This document shows positions 1 through 9,970 of a stretch of 22,628 nt of DNA, one piece after another. Each line of letters opens with the position of its first letter. Positions within the stretch are counted from its first letter, which is position 1. The stretch is taken from the NCBI GenBank assembly GCA_004151065.3, contig NWUY0304655541.1, positions 3,629 to 26,256 on the forward strand. Reading direction: 5' to 3'. The position numbers and the translations under genes are program-made. The notes beneath the pieces were generated by a model. The model made no database searches. It was not told the origin of the DNA and worked only from the letters and a program-made list of their open reading frames with translations. Origin of the DNA: Larix sibirica (taxonomy: Eukaryota > Streptophyta > Pinopsida > Pinales > Pinaceae).

Positions 1-1271
1 TACATCAACATAATTCTCTTCTTGACTTAGATCTTGATATGGAAGAGTTTAGTCATCTCCATCTCTTCCTTGATATAGAGGTTGTTCGTGTTCACCTCCT
101 CTACACTATATTGAAAACAATCTTCTCGTCTGCATCTTAGTTGGTCTCTACTTGGTTACTCAAATCCATGCCTAGCATGATCTTCTTTTTAGGCCTCCTT
201 GCTATTCCTTGGATTTAGCTTAGGATGTAGCTTATAACACTTATCTTCAATATGAGCATCGTTAAGTTTTTCATGGTAGATATGCAAGGAGATTTTCAAA
301 ATATAAGAGGATCATTGCATTATTGAATTTTTAATCTCAACATTTCAAGGCTCATAGTTGGGTTGAGCATCATTGTTATAATGGTTATAGTGGTTGTTTG
401 GATCATTCAACTGATGTGCGGTGGCAACAGTGTTCTTACCCTTCTCTTGTCAATTCTTTCTCTTTTGAAGCTCCATGTTGATATGTCTATTTGGAACCAC
501 TCAGTTGTCCTTTCCTCTTGTCCATCTCCAGATATTGTGCTTACACACATGCCTTATCAATGATCTCATCTTTAAAGGGCATTGCTTACATCCTTAGATA
601 ACTATGTAAACCACCCAAATACTTGAGGACTACATCTAGATTTTTGGAAGATGTCCCCAACAGAATGGCTTGTTTTCCAAACTCACTAGTGTACTCTTGC
701 AAACTTTGCCCTCATTTCTGTATGTCGTAATGAGAACGAATCGACGGGTCCTCTCCATACCAATAGAGTAAAATCATGACTTGATGAGAGTTTTAAAGAC
801 CTCCCACTTAGTTACTAATAGATCACCCTCCAATCCATGTTTTTTTGTGTAACTTCCCCACTAAGTTTGGACATGACCCTCTAGGTTCAATTAGAAAAAT
901 CATATATATTTCTCTTCTCCTATGTTATGCACATTGAATAAACTTCTAACTATTGCAACCATTGATTCAACTTCACGTCATCAATCTCACTTTGAAAGTG
1001 CTTGATGTCCATTTTGCTTCGACTTTGAACAAAGGTTGGGAAGATGTTGTGCTAGAACTTCATCTCTATTTCATTAGGTATTTAGGTCCCTATTAGAGCT
1101 AGTGTTCGAGTTAGAGTTGCCATGCTCCCCAAAAGGTCTGAACTTGTTCTCTAAAGTAGACATTAACATCGTCATACTCCAGGAGGTATTAGAGACTTGC
1201 ACTTCCAATGTCGTAAACATCTCCTCCAAGTCATCCTTTGGAATGCTACTATACTCATCCACCATGGCCAA
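1..1271 (-). pseudogene. Ty3/gypsy gag to protease start, degenerate, runs off the left edge
   Basis: This is the remains of a retrotransposon capsid (gag) gene read on the minus strand. The start is the ATG at 1271, opening MAMVDEYSSIPKDD. Around 680-600 one frame reads LLGTSSKNLDVVLKYLGGLH, followed by a region containing DEIIDKACV and AQYLEMDKRKGQLSGSK, typical of the end of a plant gypsy capsid domain. At about 275-215 a decayed zinc knuckle is visible: a His at 252-254, four residues, a Cys at 237-239, then YKLHPKLNP; its second Cys appears lost. At about 46-1 the frame KLFHIKI, a stop, VKKRI resembles the run-in to a gypsy protease. At least five in-frame stops and several frame changes show that it is dead. 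Protease and the rest of pol, if present, lie beyond the left edge. The family call rests on motif recognition, not on a search. Confidence 0.72.
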
Positions 1272-1600
1272 GGTTTGAAACTACTTCAATTACACCAAAT
1301 GCTAGATCTTGCAATACTCCACAGAAACCCCAAAGAAATTTTTTTTATACCAATATGATTTGTAAACTATTGTGGCTATTCAACGAGACAGTTCATTACA
1401 ACAGATCTTAAATTCCACTACAAACTCTTTTTTTCTAGAAGAAAAATAGTTTCTTGTTATTCATGGATTGAATCAAAGAAACTATAGATAGAGCTTATCC
1501 CATGGATAGAGTTCACTAATGCTGAAATGCTGAGGACAAAACATAAATAGCCCAAGAAAATGGCCTATACTATGATCATTGTTGCCTATCATACCCACCC
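1272..1600 (-). other. Possible gypsy leader, weak primer-binding site and LTR end
   Basis: Upstream of the gag start on the minus strand there is a plausible leader. At about 1353-1347 the minus strand reads TGGTATA followed by an A run, which could be a decayed tRNA-iMet primer-binding site (normal start TGGTATCAGAGC). Just before it (1366-1356) is TTACAAATCA, which could be an LTR end in CA. The sequence further up to about 1600 is AT-rich and non-coding, as expected for an LTR U5. Only seven bases of the binding site fit, so this is inference. No matching second LTR is in the window. Confidence 0.3.
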
Positions 1601-1702
1601 AGATTAACTGTTCATAACAAAAATTACAAATTCTCCCCATTTCAATAAATATATAAACAAGACAAGAACGAAAATGAAATAAGGAAAATAAACATCTAAG
1701 AT

Positions 1703-2525
1703 CTAGTAGATCCGATAAAGTCTTTCCTCCACTAGTTGTCTGTCTAAAAACCTAATGGAATTAAGCATGCCTTCTTCAAGTTCCAGGCCCTTTTTGGAAA
1801 GCAAATCAGCTCGTTGATTATAGATTCTGGAGATATGATTAAAGTGAAGCAAGGAGAAATGTTGTTGAAGAAGGACTCTTGCTTTCCAGTGTTCAAGTAT
1901 GGAAACATGAAGCTGGCGATAGCCATTGATCCAATCAATGACTGCGAAAGAGTCCCCAAAGACTAGTAAAGTGGCTAAAGTATTTGTATGTGCAACACTT
2001 AACAGGCCCCAAAGTGTAAGAAGTTTGGCACAAGTGTTACTACCTTTGCCACAACCCAAACTGATCTCAACATAATGATCTTTAGAAAAGAGAAGTAGTA
2101 TACCAGCACCATATAAGCCCCTTTATTCTGCCCCATCAAAAAAATTGATAGGTGTCTGACCAAATACCATAGGAGGGGTCGCGTTCATACCTTTCGATGG
2201 AGTTGGCTTCTTAAAGGATCTCGACAAGGAGCTTATTATGAATATGCATGCACCATCAAAATTGAATCTGATATCCTTAGTGCTACTACCTTTGCCACAA
2301 CCCAAACTGATCTCAACATAATCATCTTTATAAAAAGAGAAGTAGTATACTAGCACCACATAAGCCCTTTGTTCCACCCTATCAAAAAAATCGATAGGTG
2401 TCTGACCAAATACCATAGGAGGGGTCGCATTCATACCTTTCGATGGAGTTGGCTTCTTAAAGGATCCTGACAAGGAGCTCACTATGGATATGCATGCACC
2501 TTCAAAATTGAATTTGATATCCTCA
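1703..2525 (-). pseudogene. LINE ORF2 C-terminus: RNase H domain with internal duplication
   Basis: This is the plant-type RNase H (RVT_3-like) region at the end of LINE ORF2, which removes RNA from the RNA:DNA hybrid. At 2155-2120 the segment PINFFDGAE supplies the first acidic strand. At about 2020 CAKLLTLW aligns with the usual AEL-type motif but has Lys where the catalytic Glu is expected. VFGDSFAVIDWINGY (about 1960-1915) carries the third-strand Asp, and HISRIYNQRADLLSKKGL (about 1830-1775) carries the C-terminal His and Asp. The stop is at 1703-1705. A stop follows INFFDGAE. The N-terminal half is present twice because of a 246-bp tandem duplication (separate entry). Identification is from motif order and position after zf-RVT. 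Confidence 0.78.
2034..2525 (-). repeat. 246-bp tandem duplication (two copies) inside the LINE RNase H region
   Basis: Copies at 2034-2279 and 2280-2525 align at a constant offset of 246 bases apart from a compensating one-base gain and loss. Shared landmarks include TACTACCTTTGCCACAACCC (2037 and 2283) and AGGTGTCTGACCAAATACCA. The length is exactly 82 codons, so the reading frame is kept. By eye the copies are about 85-90% identical, so the duplication is old. Both copies encode KKPTPSKGMNATPPMVFGQT followed by the first part of RNase H. Confidence 0.92.
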
Positions 2526-4336
2526 AACGGAATTAAATTCTTGTAAAGCCATAACCCCCAAATGAAAATAAGAGGAAAAGGCGAGGTATTTTTCCTCAAC
2601 TAAAACCACTATTAAAGGCATGAATCTAAAGAATTAGAGTTCCAACATCCATTTATGTTCCATCTACTATTTACCTTATCTCATAGTTGAATATCCGAAT
2701 GACAAGTAACCAACAAATGATCTACAGATTCAGCAGAAAGATAACATAAAGGACAGCCCATAGGCCCCATACCGCCATGCCCAACAAAATTGTCACTTGT
2801 TAGGATCCTGTTACAAAGTGTCGGCCAAGTCAAACAAAGTATCTTAGTAGGTGCAAGCCATTCCCAAAGACGTCGATACCACCACCTTTGTTGAATAGTC
2901 GACTTAATAGAGGCAATGGCACTATAAGTCAAACAGGTAGTCACCTCCCTCGATGCAACATTCCACGTCTAGATAATCCGGTCAGAGATATCCTAAAGCA
3001 ATATACCAGAATGACCAATCGCAACCATAAAAACATCCCACTCTACCATTTCATGGGAAACAAGACCAATGTCCGACAAGGAAAGCCAATAGTTTGTTGA
3101 TGAATCAAAATCTTTGTTTCTTGCATGATTAAGAAAGAAGAAGTCTTTTGTATGCAAAGACAACAAAGTGGAATGTGACAGCACATGATTATGTGTAATA
3201 CCTGTAATAGTATTGATCCCAATCCTCACTTAGAACTCGTCCCCAACCTACCAAGACAACCATCTATTTAATATAAGAAAGTAGTCAATCATCCCGCTCC
3301 ACATATTAGAGATTGAAGGAGTTTTCTTTTCAGCCTTCCTAACCCATTCTTAAACAGATAGATTCTTTAGATATTTGTTCCTTATGATGTCCCCCCACAG
3401 ACCGGAGTGAGTTAGACCCCTCCAAAGACTTTTCAAGTGAAGAGCAATATTGATCCAATAAATATTCTTGATGCCCCAACCACCGAAAGATTTGGGTGAG
3501 GCCAATTTGTCCCAGGCCACAAGACGGAAACCATGCTTGTTCTGAGAAGCAGACCAGAGAAAGTTAAAAAACAATTTCCGGATCTGAGAGAGAATGCTGG
3601 AGGGAACCTTTTCCAAAGATAGCTAGTAAATTGGAAAATTGTTCAATACTGAATTTAAAAGAGTAAGTCGCCCCCCCAGAGATAATTTGTGATAATACCG
3701 AGTATTAATTATTTTCTCTACCTTCTTTACCAGCCAGTGCCAATCAGACTTTAGATAGTCATTAGGTTTAAGATCAAATCTAAGGTATTTCATACCGTCA
3801 TCAAGCTCCTGAAAAGCGAAAGGGAAGATGGAATGCACCTGAGAACAAAAATTCGCCTCTAAATTAAGATGGTAAAGGCACAACTTAGGAGTGCTAACCT
3901 CCATGCCTGAAGCCAAACAAAAACAGTCCAGTAGCTCTTTAAAGTGTGGCCATTCCAACAAAATGTCAATGCCAAGTAATAATACATCATCAACAAAGAG
4001 TAGGAGTGTGATGTAATGATTATTGGAGACATTAATACCTGATATTTTACCTTCGGATTTATCCCTAATTAACAATCTTCTCAATCCTTCTATCACCAAA
4101 AGAAAGAGTAGAGGCGATAGCGAGCAGCCCTTGCAGAGACCACGTGAGCTTTTGAAAAAAGTAGTAGGGCTTCCATTGACAAGTACTGCAAAGTTGGCCG
4201 ATGATACACATCTCATTATCCACTGAGTGAACTTGAAATTCAATCCCGCATTCAGCAGTAGGAGACTAAGAAAAGACCAATTGACTTTGCCATAGGCTTT
4301 CACCAAGTCAAGCTTCAATACTAAGGAATTGAGCAA
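2526..4336 (-). pseudogene. LINE ORF2 middle: reverse transcriptase palm/thumb and zf-RVT
   Basis: This is the catalytic half of the LINE reverse transcriptase, in one minus-strand frame broken by stops. LKLDLVKAYGKVNW (about 4310-4277) is the first catalytic block; LD is kept but the second conserved Asp (usually AYD) is Gly. RGLCKGCSLSPLLF replaces the usual RGLRQGDPLSPLLF, so the loop Asp is lost. LLLFVDDVLLL has the catalytic DD pair at 3991-3986. GGRLTLLNSVLNNFPIY and FNFLWSA follow, as in plant LINEs. Stops interrupt at 3623-3625, 3350-3352, 2993-2995 and 2681-2683. At 2944-2690 a zf-RVT domain is readable: APTKILCLTWPTLCNRILTS, then CPLCYLSAESVDHLLVTC with the expected CxxC and H/C pattern. 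Enzyme activity is not expected. Confidence 0.88.
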
Positions 4337-5280
4337 TGGATTTTAGCAGAGTGTATAGTCTCTTGGGAAACTCCAATCACGTCAAAAATATGTCGTTGAT
4401 GTAGAAACCCAAACTATTCCTTAGAAACAGCCCTCAATAAGCCATCCTTTAATCGATTAGCAATCACCTTAGCAACAATTTTATACAGTAGATTACATAA
4501 TGCTATAGGGTGAAAATCCTGGAAAGAAGAAGGGTTTGAGACCTTCGAAATAAGAGCTAAAAAGGTGGCATTAACCCCACCTGTCACGTTTCCAGAAATA
4601 CGAGACTCTTCCATTAATCGAACAAGTTCAAGGTCAACCAAGTCAAAAAACTGAAGGTAAAACTCAACGGTCCAACCATTCAGCCCGGGACTCTTGTCCT
4701 TAGCCATCTTCTTCAAAATACCCTCAATCTATGAAATGGTAACATGTCTGCCCACATGAACACACTCCTCCTTCGAGAAAATACGACGCATGCATTGTAA
4801 AACCTTAAACTGTGCCTCCAAATTATTAAGCAGTGGTTTGGCAAAAAGATCACTGAAATACTTGGTAACTACGTTTTCTATGCCAGATTGAGAGGTGATT
4901 TTAACGCCACCTGTCTCATCAATATCCCAAATAACATTGTGCGCCCTCCTCTGATTTGCAAATGTATGAAAGAACCTTGTATTATAGTCACCTTGGGCTA
5001 TCCATATGGCACGGCTCTTCAACCGCCAGACAACTTCATCGACTAGAAGAATTTCTTCTTTTTCATGTTCCGAGGACTTAATAAGCAGTACTGCCTGACT
5101 ATCCAAGGAGTTGATCATCGGAGAAGAGTAATAATCATCAATTAATCCTTCAATACGGACTAGTTCTTCCCTTTCAGCTTTCTTTTTATTTCTAATCCAT
5201 GGGGAAACCACCTCCTTAAGAGATCTAAGGAATCCTGGGAGACTGGTCATTGCAGAAACCTTGCCCCTACCATAAAAAGA
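4337..5280 (-). pseudogene. LINE ORF2: linker and N-terminal reverse transcriptase
   Basis: This minus-strand stretch continues the endonuclease frame. The linker contains WRLKSRAIWIAQGDYNTRFF and HTFANQRRAHNVI, a signature between endonuclease and RT in plant LINEs (normally SRVQWLKEGDKNTKFFH). After a stop at 4729-4731 comes MAKDKSPGLNGWTVEFYLQF, the RT fingers motif (usually KSPGPDGF), and ALISKVSNPSSFQDFHPIAL (usually LIPKVxxPxxFxDFRPIsL), followed by KIVAKVIANRLK. A stop lies at 4414-4416, and the frame then shifts by two (equivalently minus one) to meet the RT palm at 4336. Confidence 0.86.
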
Positions 5281-6069
5281 TATCTAGTGACTTTGGACCA
5301 AAGCTATAAATTCCAAATCCTCCGACCATGCTGGACAATATTTAAAAGGACACCTGTTAAAATGCAGACCTTTCCCCAAACGAAAAACCATGGGCAAGTG
5401 GTCAGATATGGTTGTTGGTACAATCGAAGAGGAGCACCTATCCACCGAACCAAGAAACTCTTCATGTGCAAGTATCATGTCAATCCTTTTGGCAATAGCA
5501 TCGACCCCTTTCCTCCCATTGCGCTAAGTAGGGGCAAGAGGTTTGGGAACTACATCAACACGTCGATGACTGCCTAATAAGTTATGAAACCAAGAAGAAA
5601 ATAGGTCCAACCTGACCTTGGTTCCCCAAAATTCACAAGTAGCCACAGTAAAATTGAGATCACTGGCCATAATGAGGGAGGAAATGTCTAGTAATCCACT
5701 GCAAACCAACTCAATCCAAAATAGTTGTCTCTCCACATAAAGGCCATGACAATTAAATTGATGAATAGGGGAATCCAATTCTCTGCTTTTACCAACCAAG
5801 AGAATACCGCCACAGGTCCAGTAAGGACAAAGTTGCAAACAATTTGGATTACATGTCAATAAAAGACCACCCGAAAGACCTTCAGCATCAATAGTACAAC
5901 AATCCCAGGAGGGGAGAAGATGCGAAAGAAGATCTCTAGCCTTAGAACCAAGAACCGTCATCTCCTGCAGAAAAATAACATCTGGAGAAACAACTTCCAC
6001 CAACCGCTTGAGGGCTAGAAATTTAGGGGAGCCCCCAACCCCTCTCACATTTAAGGATAACATAATCAT
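5281..6069 (-). pseudogene. LINE ORF2 N-terminus: apurinic-type endonuclease
   Basis: This is the endonuclease that nicks target DNA to prime LINE reverse transcription (exonuclease-endonuclease-phosphatase family). The likely ORF2 start is the ATG at 6069. LNVRG at residues 6-10 has the conserved Asn; FLQEM at residues 33-37 has the metal-binding Glu (5964-5962); SDLNFTVA corresponds to the usual GDLN/GDFN; KRIDMIL is at about 5490; and ISDHLPMVF holds the catalytic Asp-His pair (His at 5400-5398). One stop (5524-5526) falls where plant LINEs usually carry Trp (PTWRNGRKG), so it looks like a TGG to TAG change. Another stop is at 5284-5286. Apart from these stops the core residues are preserved. 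Confidence 0.88.
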
Positions 6070-6429
6070 TAGGTAACCATCGGCGAGGCCTGCACTGCTC
6101 TAAGTGGCCCGAAAGTTTCAGAATGGAGATTATGAGAATCCAAGAGATCTTCATGGAGAGACCGATCTACTAACCCAAGTAGATCAGTCCTCTCTACATC
6201 ACCCGTCGAATACCTAGCAAGGTCTTTGCGCCTCCTACCCCCAGTCTTTTTCCTAATGGTAACATTAGGGTTATTAATAGCAGAAGAGTACTAAATCATC
6301 GAATCCACCTTGTATACAATGAGGGGCTCTTGTAAAAACCCCAACTACGAATCATTGAGAGGGGTAGTAATCCGAATAGGCGGCTCACCACGCTTACCCT
6401 TTTCCTGTGCAAGACCTACGGAGTCTAAT

Positions 6430-6495
6430 ATGGCAAGTTCATTGCTAAGTAAAAGACAGTCTATGGCAAGTTCATCGCTAAGTAAAAAACAGTCA
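6430..6495. repeat. 33-bp tandem duplication
   Basis: Two adjacent 33-base copies, 6430-6462 and 6463-6495, both begin ATGGCAAGTTCAT and contain GCTAAGTAAAA. They differ at three positions. The length is 11 codons. It lies just 3' of the LINE ORF1 stop, in the ORF1-ORF2 spacer. Confidence 0.93.
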
Positions 6496-6496
6496 A

Positions 6497-7590
6497 CTAC
6501 CAAAGTAAGGTCGGTGAGGGAAGGAGAGGCTTCCAACTGAGTTCCTCCAGAGTAGTAACCGTAGCCCCGTAAGACTCCAGAAGACTACCACTCGACTTAG
6601 GTACAGACCCAAAACCAGAAGGACCAGGAGGACCCTTAGAAACCCTTATGTCCCTAGGAGGGTTAATATCATCCTCCTCTAATAATAAGAGTTCAGACTC
6701 CGACAAAGATTCGCAGAAATCAAGGAACAGTAATTTTAACTTACCAGAGAAAGGGTCGGAACCATCCATAAGAAGGGGTCTGCTAGGGTTGATGTTTGCA
6801 ACCTCCAACCAAGAAAGACTACAGCCAACAGTGTCCCCGACCAGTCCATTAGTTGGATCAACATTCCTTCGAACCTACATGGTTCTGTTGGCATCACAGT
6901 TGGCCTTCAAATGACTTGCTACCCCACACACATAGCAATGGAAGGGGATGCGCCAATAATCTAGAGGTTGCTTAAAAGTCTTAGTACCCCAATGAATAGT
7001 TATCACCTCTGGAAGGCCTAGCTCCACATCCAACTCCATTAAAACCCACGCCATTCGTTTATCCACATGAAATGGTGACTTGTTGTCAAAATAGATAAAC
7101 CGCCCGAGCTTGTTGGCAAGCTTCTCAAAAATCTCACGAGACCAGAGCTCTAGAGGGAACCCTTTAAGCAAAACCCAGAAGTGGTTCTTCTAAATCTTCT
7201 CTAGGAGAGGATTGAACTCTGAATGCTACCGCTTAATGCACAAGGAACCACGGCCGATAACCCAAGGATGGGCCAAGATTTGGGTAACATGAGCCTCGTC
7301 GAGGAAATGGAACACGATCCAGTTATTAACCAACATGTGAACCCGGGGACAATAGTTAAGAATGGGCTTGCAGTTATCGGTAACCCAAGCCATAAGAGTC
7401 AAACGGATGACGTTTGAGAATCACACCTTACCAACAATAGCATGAGTTGAAAGGCTCAAAGCCCTCCCTAACTGGATATCCTTCCCAACAGTCATATGAT
7501 ATCTCCGGCTCTTAGCTTAAAGGCTTTCTAGGCTGTGTGCAGCCAAGCCTTTTCACCCCGCCTACGAGAAGAACCCCCATCGCTCCTTGG
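6497..7590 (-). pseudogene. LINE ORF1: DUF4283-like RNA-binding region plus CCHC zinc knuckle
   Basis: This is the nucleic-acid-binding ORF1 protein of the LINE, expected to coat the element RNA. One minus-strand frame can be followed from about 7515 to 6497 through several stops. It reads LGRALSLSTHAIVGKV, then (after a stop) a stretch with LNYCPRVHMLVNNWIVFHFL and HPWVIGRGSLCIKR, a stop, and then HFWVLLKGFPLELWSREIF. This is the DUF4283-type layout common in plant LINE ORF1. A zinc knuckle CYVCGVASHLKANC (CX2CX4HX4C) lies at 6937-6896. A stop follows at 6875-6877, and a Ser/Glu-rich C-terminal region ends at 6497. Upstream of 7515 the frame shifts; KAWLHTA in another frame suggests that coding began nearer 7590. 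Confidence 0.75.
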
Positions 7591-8120
7591 AAGTGTGTTT
7601 GGTTCAAAACCTTCTGTAAACTCTGAGCCACACTAGCAAAAGGGGACGCATAACCACCCTATTCACAAAGTAAAGGGTCAAAAGAAGTATGAGTAATACC
7701 AAGAGAAACTCCTGAGACGTAAATGACAACCCCATATCCTCGGACCCAGCGTCATTGAAGCGGAGCCCATCTGACGACTGGAAACCCACAGGAAAAACCT
7801 GTCACTTCGAAACAAACCTCAAGTAAACCAAAAAGAAACAATAATGGCAGGCCCCAAAGTCATCGATAGCACAATAAATCACAAAGGGGAAATGATTACA
7901 GGCAACACTTCCCACACTTCCAAAGCCCTAAAAACCAAGCTCCCTCTGAGCTTCCTTCCCAAGCGAGCAACCCATGTATCTACAAGAACAATGGGAAAAG
8001 GGAGAAATGACTAGTAACCCACAGAGAAACACCTACCACCACAACAACGCTCAAAAGTGAAGGGATATTACCACCTCATTCTCTTCTTCTTCTTTCAAAT
8101 GCTACTACAAACACTATGGC
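7591..8120 (-). other. LINE 5' untranslated region
   Basis: This is non-coding sequence upstream of LINE ORF1 on the minus strand, G/T-rich in the sense direction. It contains no credible ORF: the 61-codon frame at 7604-7789 is not conserved in style and lies out of frame with ORF1. An internal RNA polymerase II promoter would be expected here by analogy with L1 elements, but no specific motif was recognised. The 5' end is placed at about 8094-8120, where the sequence changes to AT-rich DNA. Confidence 0.45.
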
Positions 8121-8149
8121 ATTATACTCTATTATCTAGTGATTCTTAT

Positions 8150-8960
8150 GATTAAAATGTATTATTACAAGGATAGTGCTCAAAAAATTGAAATGACCTA
8201 AGAATATAAGAGAAAATATACAATAGAAAAAATAAGCACACCCTCAACACAATGATTACAAAATATACCCTCTGAAATCCAACGTGGGAAAACCCAAGAA
8301 GAAGATGAGGATTATGCCTTGCTCTTTTCATCTCAGATATACAATACAAGACACAAAGAAGAATGGACTCACTATGAGGTTATAATAGGCATTGTGGCAT
8401 GTGAATGGCTGCTACAAAGTCTTCTTCTTCCTCTACTCTACTCCATTATTCCACTCCTTTACTCTTCTTAGCAATGGATCAATAAATCATTACAATAGGA
8501 ACAAAAACCCTTTCCTTTCCTTGTGGTTCAGTTTTTAACATATCCTGATAGTGTTCTAGGTTTAAGATTTTTGCATGCCCCAACTTCCGATTAAGGTTAA
8601 GCTTTTGGATCCTCTAGCATGTTGTGTGAGTAATAAGGGTTGGCATGCCTTACGCTTGGCACTACAACGGTCAAAGCATAGGTCAACTGGTAGAAGGCAT
8701 AACTTTCTCATATGAACTTCATTTTTGGACATCTTAAACTCATTGGAAAGATCTTGACAAGCTTGTCAACATCAAAGGGCTAAGAGACAGTCTCAAAAAA
8801 TTGACCCCATAAGATGTCGTTTGAGCCCTCAAATAAGCCCTAGAAGTTTTAGGACCCTAAATCACCAAATCAAGAATTGTCCCTAAGATGGGACCAACAA
8901 GACGATCACTCTAATTTCCACTCCATCAATTACCATAACAAATGACATTTATATAGTGAT
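8150..8960. other. Non-coding, LTR-like sequence of uncertain family
   Basis: No coding frame is supported. The texture resembles LTR sequence. Examples are CAACGTGGGAAAACCCAAG (8280-8298) and the stretch around GGCATAACTTTCTCATATGA (8697-8716), similar in style to phrases seen in plant LTRs. A 16-base perfect palindrome, TTGACAAGCTTGTCAA, sits at 8754-8769. No partner LTR with the same sequence was found in the window, so family, ends and orientation are unknown. Confidence 0.3.
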
Positions 8961-9039
8961 AAAATTCAAATCAAAAGTGCATTAATATGTTGCACAATTG
9001 CATTCAAATTGAACTAGCACTATCCTAGATCTACAGCCT

Positions 9040-9870
9040 TGATGAACCATTTACAAAGCCTATATATATTGAGGCCAAGGGAAGGAAAGTAAAGACTTAT
9101 CCCTAAGATATGAAATGTTCAAACAAACCAAAAAAGCAAGAGCAAAGGCCACTAATACCATTCAAAAGCTCCACTAGTTTTGCAAGCATTGCAAGGGCGA
9201 TTGACATACTAAATAATAGATTGGAATGTACACCCTCAAATGAAATCCAAGCAGAGGAAGTTCATGATTGCTCACACTAAGGAAGACAATAAACAAGCGG
9301 TGGGAAAGCACTAGAAAAGAATGAAGACATTGAAGTAAATAGTTGACAATAGGTTAGCACTAATGGCTAAGTCTTCACTACAGAGTAGTGTGGACTAAAG
9401 AGAAAAATTGTTTCTTTTGAAGATGTGGGTTAAGAAGATCATTGTAACTCTCATCTTAAATTCCTAAAGCCAAAAAAAATTAATATCAAATTCATAGGTA
9501 AACAAAATCAGGTTATACACTAAGGCATATCCAACACCATATCCTTCAAATGGTTGCATAAGAATATAGAGTTAACAATCAAAAAATAGTGTAAGTTTTA
9601 GTTCATTATTTATTTTCAGATTATTTATGAGACCGGATGTGATGAAGTGCCTCTAGATGTTTGAAATGCCATTGTAGGCAATCCCTAAATGTTGGACCGA
9701 AATGCAATTTTCAATTTATATTGAAGAAGGATAGAAAGCCTTATCTAATTTTTCAGTATGAGGAAAAAGTCTCCTTGATTGTTGTGGCACAAGTCAAGAA
9801 TCTAATCAATGCAAGTCATAATCTTGTCGCCATAATCTTCTCTTTGTTGAGATAATTTTGCAACCTTGAT
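9040..9870 (+). pseudogene. Second Ty3/gypsy relic: gag C-terminus and protease only
   Basis: This is a plus-strand gypsy remnant, heavily broken. At 9179-9215 CKHCKGD, a stop, HTK marks a CCHC knuckle. In the neighbouring frame it runs on as WNVHPQMKSKQRKFMIAHTK, the typical post-knuckle segment. At about 9400-9480 REKLFLLKMWVKKIIVTLI leads to LNS, stop, SQKKLIS, which aligns with the aspartic protease active-site block (normally DSGSQKNLIS): the catalytic Asp reads Asn and the Gly codon is a stop. Downstream, AYPTPYP (about 9524) and CDEVPLDV (about 9638) fit the protease C-terminal region. KDRKPYLIFQYEEKVSLIVV (from about 9727) and the run to FSLLR at 9852 fit the segment that precedes RT in plant gypsy pol. 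Then the coding signal ends abruptly. RT, RNase H and integrase are absent. Confidence 0.68.
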
Positions 9871-9880
9871 AGATCCTCCA

Positions 9881-9970
9881 GGTTGTGTTTAAGGGAGGAT
9901 GTGAGAATATTTAATATAAACCCAAGGTTGTGTTTAAGGGAGGATGTGAGAATATTTAATATAAACCCAA
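9881..9970 (+). repeat. Perfect 45-bp tandem duplication spanning polypurine tract and LTR start
   Basis: Copies at 9881-9925 and 9926-9970 are identical by eye at all 45 bases. Each holds a purine run AAGGGAGGA (9891-9899, 9936-9944) followed directly by TGTGAGAATATTTAATATAA (starting 9900 and 9945). A purine tract abutting a TG start is the signature of the 3' LTR boundary of an LTR retrotransposon. The perfect identity contrasts with the decay of the gag-protease relic next to it. Confidence 0.95.

Larger units (their letters stand above)
1600..8120 (-). mobile_element. L1-type LINE (non-LTR retrotransposon), nearly full length, inactive
   Basis: Read on the minus strand, the order is a 5' untranslated region (about 8120-7590), ORF1 with a nucleic-acid-binding knuckle (7590-6497), ORF2 with endonuclease, reverse transcriptase, zf-RVT and RNase H (6069-1703), then an AT-rich 3' tail (1702 to about 1600). 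This is the usual architecture of plant L1-clade LINEs. Both ORFs contain stops and ORF2 has a frameshift near 4340-4410, so the copy is dead. The ends are approximate. No clear poly(A) tail (a T run on the plus strand) is seen at the 3' end. A loosely similar pair, ATGGCCTATACTATGAT at 1560-1576 and ATGGCATTATACTCTATT at about 8116-8133, could be a decayed target-site duplication but may be chance. Confidence 0.85.

Noticed and set aside
363-563. 66-codon plus-strand frame with a hydrophobic start
   Set aside because: It is antisense to the gypsy gag, which gives a coherent protein on the other strand.
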